Positions 48,470 through 58,901 of a stretch of 64,000 nt of DNA are shown one piece after another; the stretch's first letter is position 1, and every line of letters starts with the position of its first letter. The translations under genes and the position numbers were made by a program. Source of the stretch: Physella acuta (lineage: Eukaryota > Mollusca > Gastropoda > Physidae); contig NW_026732540.1 in assembly GCF_028476545.1 (NCBI RefSeq), positions 1 to 64,000 of the forward strand. Direction: 5' to 3'. The notes beneath the pieces are model-generated. The model searched no databases. It saw only the letters and a program-made list of their open reading frames with translations, and had not been told where the DNA came from.

Positions 48470-48738
48470 ACAGGCCTATATAGTTAAATATAAACGTTTT
48501 ATCATTGTTTTGAATTATGTACGTGTAGTGTGAAAACAGTAAAATATTTTACCTTGAGTCACCGTCTTTTATAGGCCTGTATAGTCTAAATATAAACGTT
48601 TTTATCATTGTTTAGATTTACGTGTGTGTAGTGTGAAAACATTAAAATATTTTACCTTGAGTCACCGTCTTTTATAGGCCTATATAGACTAAATATAAAG
48701 TTTTTATCATTGTTTAGATTTACGTGTGTGTAGTGTGA
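48470..48738 (+). repeat. Tandem repeat, about 103-bp unit, three copies
   Basis: GGCCTATATAG-TAAATATAAA starts each unit and CTTGAGTCACCGTC ends it. The third copy is cut by the MITE fragment at 48738. Confidence 0.9.
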
Positions 48739-48868
48739 ATTTATATAGAAAAAATATATACTTTTAACAGTGTCCGCTCCCCCGGAAATTTTAGTCTGCC
48801 CCCCCCCCCCCCCGAAAATTCCAAGTGCCTCCCTCCCCCCTCCGGAGAAAAAAGTCTGGAAGAAACGT
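48738..48868. mobile_element. hAT family B MITE, right half
   Basis: TTTATATAGAAAAAATATAT, C-runs and GTCTGGAAGAAACG. The left end is missing. Confidence 0.75.
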
Positions 48869-49229
48869 TAGGTGCTTTGCATCTAATAAAAATGGCGTTA
48901 GTTTATAAATCGCTTACCTACTTGATGTCAAATTACCCAAGGGAGACAATGTTTATTTGATTCACAAAGTAATTTTTTTTTAATTTAATGAAAGATTTGT
49001 TTATGATATAACTTTAATTCGCATCTATGATTTTTACTTTTGTAAACATTCCTAATTTTTAAAAATACGTAAGAATAAGCTTCTAGCTGTTTTTTGTTTA
49101 ATTTTTACAAGCATAATTTAAAACGTAACAGCTTTGACGAATTTCATTTTTATTTCAAAGACTTCCGAATCATCTCCTTGAGAATTTGTTATAGAGCTTG
49201 CAAATAATTGTTTTTAAGTACACGCATGA

Positions 49230-49556
49230 TAAAACAAGTAGATCTAATTAAAAAAAGTCTAGTGACAATTTTAGCGCAATTTCCTTGTGTTATCTAAAAA
49301 TAGCTCTGTCGTAGCGTAAATCAAGAGCAGGGTTAGTAAAACCATTGGTTAGTTATTAAAACGTTTTTTATTAAAAAAAATTTAGTTAGTTATTAAAACG
49401 TTTTTTATTAAAACAAGTAATTAAAAAAAGTCTAGTGACAATTTTAGCGCAATTTCCTTGTGTTATCTAAAAATAGCTCTGTCGTAGCGTAAATCAAGAG
49501 CAGGGTTAGTAAAACCATTGGTTAGTTATTAAAACGTTTTTTATTAAAAAAAATTC
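49230..49556 (+). repeat. 173-bp near-identical tandem duplication
   Basis: TCTAGTGACAATTTTAGCGC starts at 49258 and 49431. The copies are almost identical through ACCATTGGTTAGTTATTAAA, so the event is recent. Confidence 0.95.
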
Positions 49557-50499
49557 AGTATTTTACATGTTTTATTTACAATAGAGTACCATGACTAAAA
49601 ACCATTGCGCGCCCAGCTACCGAACGTGACGTCGCAGCCATTGAACGTGATGGCGCAGCTATTGAACGTGATGACGCGTGTGGTGTGGTTGCATAAAATG
49701 CCTACTAATTCGGTCCAAATTTTAATTAATTCAAAAAAATTTTGTGACCGAACGAAAGGATATTTTTGAAAACTTTCTTCGGCAATATTGTTCTAAATTA
49801 TGGCAGGAATCGATTGGTACATGTTTCAAGTCGCTAAGTGGTCTGGTTGCCGAGATATGGGCCAAAAACTGCTTTTTTTCGAGTTTTTTTGGCTTTTCCG
49901 GGAAATCCATGAAAGAAACCCGAAATTTTTATGGCCTGTGTTCATCCTCGTAACTTGCTTAACATAATTGCTTTTGGAACTAGTCATCGATATTGCTTCG
50001 TTGAGGAGGAGATACGACTTAAAGCTGCGGACACACATCCATCCATCCATCCATCCATCCATCCATCCATCCATTCATTCATACATTCATACATCCAGAA
50101 ATGACGTGTTAATAAACGCAATTCTCCAGAATGGAAATTGCGCTAAAATTACTCTCTTTAAACAAAACAAATTCAAAAAAATATTAAATTTTCTATTTTC
50201 TTCTATATTAAACCTAGTATTACCAAAAAAAAAAAAATGAATAAATAAACTTAAAAAAAAAATAAAAATAAACCGGGAGTGATCTCCCCTAAACTTTCTC
50301 GAGTATCCTAATATAACACTACGTGGGATGGCAACTCGGAATATAGACATGATTTTTGTTTACTTAAACTTTTAAAAATAGAATAAAATCTAGTAGAAAA
50401 AGAATTGCGCACCAAGTGAACGCCAAAGCAAAAAGCGCATAATAGTGCGCAATATTATTAGTTCTTTATAAATTTACATGCGTTTTTTTGAGAAATCGG

Positions 50500-50935
50500 A
50501 AATAGCGTAAATTAGTACTTCCGTTCAACGGAAATTACTCAAAATTTGATAGAAGGTAGAGAATTAGATCTTTTACTTACATGTGAAATTTCATTTATCT
50601 ATCTGAAATAGTACTTAAGTTATAGGCTTTTGAAAAATTCAAAGTAGAAAAAGTACCACTTCCAGTTATCGGAAATCGCTCAAAAGTTGATACGGATCTA
50701 CGATTTTAATAAAATACTTATATATGAAATGTCATCAACCTAGCTGTAACGGTACTGAAGTAATCGTGTTTACACACAGACACACACACACACAGACACA
50801 CAGACATACGGACAATATTGCAAAATTACGTTTTTCCGTATCAGTGAGGTGTAAAACGTCGAGATTTGTAAAAATCTCGATTTTTTTTTGCACGATTACA
50901 ATACTTTCTCTATACTTTGTATATACGAGAAAGTA
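50500..50935 (+). repeat. Dispersed repeat, copy 2, with internal duplication
   Basis: 50643-50935 matches 7168-7440. Its first 110 bases are preceded at 50510-50640 by a diverged copy of themselves (AGTACTTCCGTTCAACGGAA against AGTACCACTTCCAGTTATCG). Confidence 0.65.
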
Positions 50936-51082
50936 AAAAGTACTCTCTTTAAATTGCAAATAAAAGTAATTTTTTTTTTAAAATTGTAAAAAAAAAAAAT
51001 AGGGAAAAAACTTGTTTTAATGAAAATATAAGTATTAAAAAATAAATAAAAATAAATAAATGTAAAAAAAATAATAAGAAAT

Positions 51083-51115
<33 letters not shown>

Positions 51116-51192
51116 AACCAGTGGCGCACATGTAGTGTGATATTAGTAATCCATTGCAAATATCACAGTTCCAGAGTTGTAGCGTTCTCAAC

Positions 51193-51408
51193 CAGTGGCA
51201 TAGCGCGGTCGGGTGTCACCCGGTGCGGCACTTAATGGTGTCACCCCCCCCCCCCCCACTAGAGGCGTAGCGACTCTTCACGGGGACAAACTTTCAATTT
51301 CAATTTGCACCCCCCCCCTCGAACTTTCGATTTGCACCCCCCCCCCCCATCAAATTTTTCTCTATATATATTTTACTTTTTTTGCCTTGGTGTCACCCCC
51401 CCCCCCTT
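51193..51408. mobile_element. hAT family A MITE, truncated at the KH retrocopy
   Basis: It starts CAGTGGCATAGCGCGG, then GGGTGTCACCCGGTGCGG, like the reverse of the right end of 52199-52489. The far end is missing. Confidence 0.7.
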
Positions 51409-52740
51409 AAATGGTGTGGGAAAGGTCATAGGTCGTGGTGGAAGTAAAATCAGAGATCTAGAACAAGACAGTAATGCCAGAATCAAAATATCCAGAGATG
51501 AGGAAGGATGAGGGTGGAATGAAATCAGTGGAACAACAGAAGAGATTTAAATTTCCCAAGAGACTAATTGAAGAATGCCTTAGTGGTGGTGATTATAATG
51601 GTAGTCGAGGTAGACGTGGTGGATATGACGGGGGGGGGGGCGTGGACGTGGTGGAGGATGGGGCAGAGGAGAACGTGATAGCGGCGATGGATGGGGTAGG
51701 CGAGATGATTATGTCAGAGGAAGCCGTAGTGGTGGCGGCGGCGGTGGTAGAGGCTTTGGAGGTGATGGTGGCGATGGCGGTGGTAGAGGCGTTGGAGGTG
51801 ATGGTGGTGGCGAATCTTAAACAATTTATGTTGAGTCATCTGAAATAGGCAGAATAATCGGTCGTGGTGGAAGCAGAATACGAGACATGGAAGCAGACAG
51901 TGGTTGTCGGATAAAGGTGTCACGTGATGGCGACTCATCTGGTAGAAGTTCTGTTGAGTTATCTGGGAGCAAAAACGCTATTTCTGAAGCAAAAAGGTTT
52001 ATCCAAGATGCTGGAGTTGAAATTGTTAATGAAAACGATCGTGGCCGTGGTTTGTGATTTAATCAACTATTTTCAGCAGATAAAAGCATCAAGGACTCAC
52101 AAGATTTTCATCCAAGTAGCAATGTCATCATTTTTATTTTTTACTTTTTTTTTTTGAGTATAGTTACAAAGTCATGTATCATTTATCATCCAGACCAGCA
52201 GAGGCGTAGTGAGAAGGGGGGGGGGGGCCGCACCGGGTGACGCCATTTAGGGGGGTGACACCAAGGCAAAAAATAGCAAAATATATAGAGAAATATGATA
52301 ATTCCACTTAATTAAGTGATTAATTCAAGTGTCAAATAGTGTTTTAAGACGGGCAAATCGAAAGTTTGAGGGGGGGGGGGGGGTGCAAATCGAAAATTGA
52401 AAGTTTGTCCCCGGGAAGGGTCGCTACGCCTCTGGGGGTGACACCATTAAGTGCCGCACCGGGTGACACCCGACCTCGCTACGCCACTGCAGACCAGCTT
52501 AAATTATTTTTAAATTCTCGGAAGATTTGAGTCAGATGAATGTCATATGTTATATATAATTGGACTTAACCCCTGGAGAAATCTAATGTATATACTATTC
52601 GCAAACTTGATATGTTCACTCCAGATTTTAAAGTATTGGTCTTATTGTTTTTAAAATCGTGTTCATTGTGCATTTTATGCTTACAAATTTCCATCTTTGA
52701 ATAAACACAACCAATTATATAAAAAAAAGAGAAAAAAAAG
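51408..52740 (+). pseudogene. Retrocopy of a KH/RGG RNA-binding protein, broken
   Basis: An intronless stretch encodes a first KH-like motif (VGKVIGRGGSKIRDLEQDS), a glycine/arginine-rich linker (GSRGRRGGYDGGGG) and a second KH motif (IGRIIGRGGSRIRDMEADSG, then SGSKNAISEAKRFIQDAG), ending NENDRGRGL and a stop near 52057. The frame is interrupted: stops after KISRDEEG near 51511 and in the next 60 bases, a shift at the G-run near 51631, and a stop at the end of the RGG linker near 51820. A 3' UTR follows with AATAAA at 52700 and an A-rich tail at 52721-52740, as expected of a processed transcript. The 5' side is cut by MITE sequence at about 51408, and another MITE sits in the 3' UTR (52199-52489). 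The GRGGSKI core is typical of KH type I domains, and the paired KH motifs recall DDX43-like or other KH/RGG proteins. The parent gene is not in this window. Confidence 0.7.
52199..52489. mobile_element. hAT MITE, family A, inside the KH retrocopy 3' UTR
   Basis: The ends are CAGAGGCGTAGTGAG and CTCGCTACGCCACTG, with perfect target duplication CAGACCAG (52191-52198, 52490-52497). An inner CTACGCCTCTG suggests a nested copy. Confidence 0.95.
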
Positions 52741-53806
52741 CATGGTCTTTTATATATTAGAATTTTACTAAGAAATGACCTTGGTCTAAATATAGGTAGC
52801 TTCTATTTTAGAAAAAAAAAACTAGAAATATTCAAATGAAACAAATGCATTTTTTGGGAGTTCAATGAAGTCACCTTTTTTTTCGAAGATTCCCCCACTC
52901 ACCTTCGTCACAAAAAGCCAGACCCCCCCCCCCCTCTAAAATGACGTCACACCTCAGCCTACTAACCCCCTCAAAATTGCAGTTGAATTTTTGTTTTACA
53001 TCACGATTTTTTTAAAATATTGACTGTCATCGGTCTACTTCGAGTAATCAAATCAATTTCTATTACAATTTAGGCCTATTAAAACGGTTTTCTAAAATAC
53101 GAAATAACGGCTAAAATTTTAATCAGACTCAAATTAAATGAAACTAGATGAGTCTACTTTGAATTTTATCCGTATTGTAACAGAGATGCATAAATAATAT
53201 GAAACTTGATATGCATCTCTGCTACAATATGCCTAAACAAACAGAAACAAAAAAATTAGAAAATGTATGTGATGCCTTTACAATAAGGAAAATCTATACT
53301 GTATGTAAAATTTCATGTATGTATTACTATATAAACCTGCTCATACTGTTTCACTCTTCACTTGAATGGAGTAAGTGGTATGAGAGGAAGAATAAAGGGA
53401 AACCAAAAAAAAAGGCATAATTTATATTGAGCCTATTTCTTTTTTTTATTGCCCAGAAGTCGTTGCTAAAAAAGACCAAAGAGCCTTTTTCTAAAAAATA
53501 AATATTCTACTCCACTTTGGCATCTTGATATCTTCTGACAACCAGATACAATCTGTCTTTTCTCTTGTGTTAATTGTGATGTTTATAGCTTGTTCAATGC
53601 CTGTTTAGGGGGGGGGGGGGGGGGGAGGGAGGGGGCTTTGGTGAAAATGGTTTTATTTAGGTCTAATTATACAATTATAGGGCTAATGACAATTTCAGTA
53701 CCAGACTGGTGACACTGGCTGCCAGTAAACTTCTTGTGAATAAGGGAATTAATACAATGTAAATAAGTGAACTAACACAATGTAAAGCTTGACTTGAAAG
53801 TAGCCA
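52741..53806. other. Noncoding interval with Harbinger-like fragment
   Basis: 52865-53130 resembles the inside of 17021-17460 in reverse (GTCACAAAAAGCCAGACC, AATGACGTCACACCTCAGCC). A G19 run lies at about 53609. No gene was seen. Confidence 0.5.
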
Positions 53807-53812
53807 TTTATT
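53807..53812 (-). promoter_or_regulatory. Candidate polyA signal of the RGG-protein gene
   Basis: AATAAA on the minus strand, about 390 bases after the spliced stop at 54195. Confidence 0.5.
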
Positions 53813-54194
53813 CATACATCAAAGCTAAATAATAATAAAAAAAACAAGATGATGAGACCATGACAGAATGAATGTATCAAATCAAGTGTTACACAAGTTT
53901 ACACTGACAACAGTAATCAACAGTTTGAACACTCGTGACCTGCAAGCAGAGGGCACACTAAAATCATTTCCTCTTGTTAAAAATTCATTTCCTTAAGCTT
54001 TTCAAGTTCTATGTACATTAAATATATCAACCAATCAGATATGAATCCACCTTGTACCAACCAATCAGATTAAACTCACAACAAAATGCCATGGCAACCA
54101 TTGGTTAATATACTATGTTTATTTTTTGTACAATTCAATACTAAAAATCTGCAGACTGGTCATGTTCCTTACAACAATACTGAACCTCAATTAT

Positions 54195-57100
54195 TTACCA
54201 TCCAAATCCCCTGAAAATACAAGAACAAACAACATATTGAGAACACGTATAAACAGGAAGATATAGAAAGAACATTTTTTAAACAGCTAACACATTGGAT
54301 ATGTGACTGCATGGCTTAGCAGGAGAGTGCCAACCCAAAAGTCTCGAGTACACCCAGCTCTGACGGGTATCTAACCCATGTTAGGGAAAGAAAAGGCATC
54401 TGGGCAAAGTGCTGATTATCCTTTCATACGCAGAGGTCACAAAAACAAGTGAACTCTACTTCACTTGCCCCATGGACTGTCAGATTCAAAAAGGGGAACA
54501 TTACTTTTTTCTAACACATTGGATAGTCATTTGAACTTGATTACACCTAACATTGATATTTTAGCCTATTAAGAACAAATGTCTATGAGCATGTCAATAT
54601 ATTATATAGATCTACATCAGTTATTAAATGACTAGCAAGAGTGCACAAAATATTGCCTAATCCAGATATCTCTCACTATTTACTATCAGTTTTTCTGCAA
54701 ACCTGTAATTCAACACCAGGTTTAAGTTAAAAAATCACTACTGATGTGGAAATAATTTAACCCTTTCAGACATTTGTGCTAGGAGAAGGGTTTAGGGATG
54801 TCTGACAGACCAGACAAAAACCATCTTCTCACCAGCAGAAAACAACAAGACAAAGAACAGCAGTGATACTTTCCACTTACTTTCTTCCACCATTGCCTTT
54901 TCCTCCTCTGCCCCCACCACCACCTGATCTTCCTCCACGTCTTCCACCTCCTCCACCACCACCACCTCCACCTGACCCAAACCTTCCACCATAGCCACCA
55001 CCACCTCCACCACCGCCAGATCGTCCACCAGCTCTAGGGTTGAGCATCATCAACTGATGCTGTATTGTCTGATTCAGCTGTGCCTGCATCATCATCATCT
55101 CTGCAGCCATGTCTTGGGGATTCACTAGTCCTGAAAATTTTTGTGGTGTATCCGTTAGCAACGATTTATGTTTGCAAAATGTAAACACAAATTCTTTTTA
55201 AAAATTGTATGACTCCCCTGATTTATGAAGCAATTTTTAAAAATAGTTTTCCAAGTATTAACAGTTCAAAATAGAAACCTGAGGCGTTTTTAAGTATAAA
55301 ATTTTGAAGTAAATGAGTTCAATAATTCAAAAAGCTATGTAACTCCAACTTTTTAAAATTTTATATGGTTGTTTATATGAAAAACTATCACAGAGCTACA
55401 TTAATGTACAGAATATAGTGTAAAAAGAAATTATTTTACAAACAGTATCAATGAGGAAAATAACTAATACTACTAAGAAAAGTACCCTACTGTACGTAAT
55501 TTTTTTTACATAAAAAGAACAATACCAATAATTTTTACCTGCACCACCACCACCATAACGTCCACCACCACCAGGGAACATGCCACCACCTCCATATCCA
55601 CCTGAACCTCCGTATCTCCCTCCCCCGTTCCTCCTGTCAAATCGTGTATCCCCCCAGCCTCCAGAGCCTCGTTTAGATGGTGGCTCCCCTCTGCCCCGCT
55701 TGTTTGCAGTGTCCTTCCTTCTGCCTTCAATAGCCCTCTGCTGCTGCTGTAGAGTTCTTTTCAACACTCTGGAGGTTTGAGTTCTCTCATCTTTACGTTG
55801 TTCTGTTCTGTCAGCTGTCTCTGTGGGTGCTAACTGGAGATCTTCTACAGCAGTGACTGATTTTTCTAGTTCAGCTTTGGTTTCTATAAATCAAAATAAA
55901 ACATAATTTCATTCTAGAACATGTAAAATGGATGTTTCATTTTTATATTTTCAATACAGTACATTTAACCTCAACTACTCTCATTTAGCTTACCACTTTC
56001 ATTTTCAGATGGCTCCTTGTTTTGTAAAGCTAGTATATGAGTTTCATTGATAATAACTGTAACATATGCCTTCATAAAGATAAGTACATCTGTCTTAGAA
56101 TTTGCCTCTACATGACCAATCCTGTTAAGAAAAAGTTTTTCAACTATAAAATGCATGTCACATCGTATTCAAAAATTATCAAAGGAATATTTTTTTTAAT
56201 TGAACAAATTGCATATCAGTAAAATGTTTGCAAATGAATAAATTATAGACATTCAAAGACACTTACCGTTGAGAAATCTGAAAGTAAAAATACTTTAAAC
56301 CACATTCCTTCAAAACTGTCATTAAAGCAAAAATATTTATCTAGCAACCACCCTTTAAAATGTATTTGATACTAAGAAAATAAAAAGCTGTTTATCAACA
56401 GCTACTTAAAATGTGAACTGATGTGATTAAAATCTCACAAACTATTTCTGATCAGGCATATCAGCAAAATCAAAGTTTGCTGTTAATCTTGTGACCTTCT
56501 TTAGCCCATTACAGGATGTGCAAGGCCATCTAAGATTAGCAGGCAGATTGCCAGTAGGAGGACATGCTACAGAATGTGCAGGCGTCCTCCTTTACTCACC
56601 GCAAATTGTCATGCGTTTGTACTTCAGTGCTTTGTGATAGAGGGAAAAGAACACGAAGGAGCTCTGGGCTTGTGTTTTCTGACAAATATCGCACCCAGAG
56701 ACTTCGCCGTTTCTGGTTGCCTGTGAAGAAGATTGGTATGTCAGTATGTAAAATTTGGTCTCTGGTTGAAGCTTGGCGAACAAGGCAGCCCCAGGAACCA
56801 TGGTTTGTTTTAGAGTACAAACAGTACAAAATGGCAAGACATAATCATGCCAAAATATAAACATTGCAAGATTTTTATCTGATTCTTACTTCACAGGATT
56901 TTGTTATTGCTAATAACATTACTTTGCTAGCCTCTAATATGAATAAAGAAAAAAAATAACGTGAGTTATTAATAATTTATATTTTATGTTGAAAATTTTT
57001 TTATAAGCAAGGCAAAATACTGTCAACATGAATTTTGAACTCTTACCTCTGGATGTGGCAGTATTTTTTATTTTCTCTGACTTCGTTGAATCAAATACAA

Positions 57101-58257
57101 TAGTGGCTACAACAGAGAGAAAAAAATGTATAAATAATAATTGCTTAACTTCAGTTTAAGGACAAAATTGTATCTATGTACTTAATAAATAGAAAGCAAC
57201 ATATAGCATATAGTTTAATAAAATACCTGTTTCTTCTACTTTGCTGAACAAAGTCTGTGGAGAGTTGGGATCTACTTCTCCTTCTTGTTCTTGACTACGA
57301 CGAGTTATTTCTATTGTTACAAAGTGATGATAAAAAGGCATTCGGACCACTCTGGCCATAACAGCATTTGCCTCATTATTAGATACCATACACAACTCTG
57401 CTATCCTATTAAAATAAAACAATGTAGTGTTTTAGTAACATTGCTCAATATATTTGTTATCTGGCCGTTGTGTAGGTAGTGTAACTGCTGGAAGCTTTAT
57501 TTAATGAACAAGAGTTTAGTACTGTGAAAATTGTATAAACAATTTATTAGAAACACGAACTGATCTTTAAAAAATTTTTTAACATCAGTTAAAAATAGTA
57601 ATCTTTAGCTTACCCTTGTCCATTTTTACGCTTTGGCACATAATACCAAGCTTCTTGGGAAATCTTTGTGGCAGCGTCCAATATACAATTTCTACAATCT
57701 TCCTGGTCTATGGGGTATATACGTAGATGCCACATCCAGCGTTCTAAAAGCAAAAGATAAAGCAAACTAATGTCAGAATTTCAACAACAAAAAAATAAGT
57801 GTTGATTAAAGTTAAAGGTTTACTGTCTTTCTTAAAATTGCCATTTAAATTACTTAGGTATATTTCTATTAACTTAAGGTTTTTTATACACATAATTTTA
57901 CTATTTAGAAAAAGCTGATGCATTCTCCTGTGCTTATTATTTCTAAATTTAGAAAAATTATAAAAATTTTTAAGGCCTAAATGAACCATTTTTTTTACCT
58001 TTCATTTGTTCACGTTGCCACTCAGGAACTATGTGAGGTGCATACCGGGGGATAGTTATTTGAGTTTCTTTTAATTCTTGCTCTAGCTCCTCCTCAGTCT
58101 TTACTACGTCTTCAACTTCAGGTGCAGCAGTACCATCTACATTTTCATTTTCTGTTTGCATTTCTGCATTTTCTTCTGTTTCCTTTTTGATTTCTTCATT
58201 GCTCTCTTCTGGAGTAGCATCAGCCATTTCTATGGCAGTGTCTGTTGTTTCTGACAT
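54195..58257 (-). CDS. RGG/glycine-rich probable RNA-binding protein, nine exons, complete
   Basis: Minus-strand exons 57999-58257 (ATG at 58257), 57614-57743, 57227-57405, 57047-57106, 56600-56720, 55994-56121, 55539-55883, 54881-55130 and 54195-54210 join in frame to 495 residues. The N-terminus is acidic (MSETTDTAIEMADATPEESN). A conserved-looking middle has WMWHLRIYPIDQEDCRNCI, VVRMPFYHHFVTIEITRRSQ and KRRSLWVRYLSENTSPELLR. The last recalls an RRM RNP2 strand, but no clear RNP1 is seen. A basic glutamine-rich stretch (RTLQQQQRAIEGRRKD) and two long Gly/Arg blocks follow, separated by DMAAEMMMMQAQLNQTIQHQ. RGG blocks in animals usually bind RNA and are arginine-methylated. Without the last splice the protein stops at 54877-54879 (GNGGRK); spliced, it ends RKGFGW. 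A leader intron is suggested by an acceptor at 58279-58280. I do not recognise the orthologue. Confidence 0.85.
54296..54495 (+). repeat. tRNA-derived SINE in last intron of the RGG-protein gene
   Basis: AAGTCTCGAGTACACCCAGC, GGCATCTGGGCAAAGTGC and CTTCACTTGCCCCATGGAC; antisense to the gene. Confidence 0.8.
56267..56277 (-). other. Candidate 11-nt microexon of the RGG-protein gene
   Basis: On the minus strand, ATTTCTCAACG is flanked by an acceptor TTTTTACTTTCAG and a donor GTAAGTG. The main reading frame is kept only when it is skipped. Confidence 0.45.
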
Positions 58258-58353
58258 TTGTCAGCAAATCAAATGAACCTAAAAAAAAATATTAATATAG
58301 TCACAGTAATATAGGCCTAGATTAATTCAAATTAATTGTGAGTTACCCAATAC

Positions 58354-58893
58354 GGTAATCTATCGTTTTGGGTACGTAAAATCGCCCGCGGCTATTAATG
58401 TACGAAAACGTTACCTCATTATCAAGGCTGTAATAGAACTATATTGTGATATGTTTGTGTCAAATATTATAGATAAATGAATAATAAACCTAAATCAATG
58501 GCTAAATATATCAATATAGGCCAGAAATTAACTTTAAACAGCAGTGTCTGCAAGCAAGATTTGCTATATAAACAGCAGCCATTTGTAAAATAGAGTGACT
58601 TCCGCCTGAATCTCGCGCTAAGTCTATAAAAATAAAACTTTAACAAGATGGCTGCTATAGTAAATGAGCATGGTTGCATCTGTTGGAAACATCGCTGGTG
58701 TTCATTTATTAGTCAAAAGTTTTAATTCAATTGTTTAAATACAGGTACATAAATGAAACAAGGAAACATTTTTGTATTTTTCAAAACATAAATCCTCCTC
58801 AAAATGTGAAATAATCATTAAAATGTAAGGAGTCACCTGTTTTTCACATTACTAGTCGCGGGCGATTTTACGTACCCAAAACGATAGATTACC
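58354..58893. mobile_element. 540-bp MITE with perfect inverted ends, upstream of the RGG-protein gene
   Basis: Ends of about 37 bp (GGTAATCTATCGTTTTGGGT... and its exact complement) and a perfect target duplication CCCAATAC (58346-58353, 58894-58901). The 8-bp duplication fits hAT or Merlin; the family is not assigned. It lies 97 bases before the ATG. Confidence 0.95.
58415..58607 (-). promoter_or_regulatory. Possible promoter and first noncoding exon inside the MITE
   Basis: Minus strand: an ETS-like GGCGGAAGT at 58599-58607, a YY1-like AAATGGCTGC at about 58575-58584, and a donor AATGAG/gtaacg at 58415. A matching acceptor lies at 58279-58280, 21 bases before the ATG. Confidence 0.4.
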
Positions 58894-58901
58894 CCCAATA
58901 C

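Larger units (their letters stand above)
47347..51407. other. Noncoding interval after the receptor gene
   Basis: It holds the receptor 3' UTR, MITEs, three tandem-duplication blocks, a dispersed repeat and a CATC microsatellite (50037-50074). No gene was recognised. Confidence 0.6.

Noticed and set aside
56564-56864. Zinc-finger-like CDICQ frame on the minus strand
   Set aside because: It is an out-of-frame reading of exon 56600-56720. The spliced frame is KRRSLWVRYLS.
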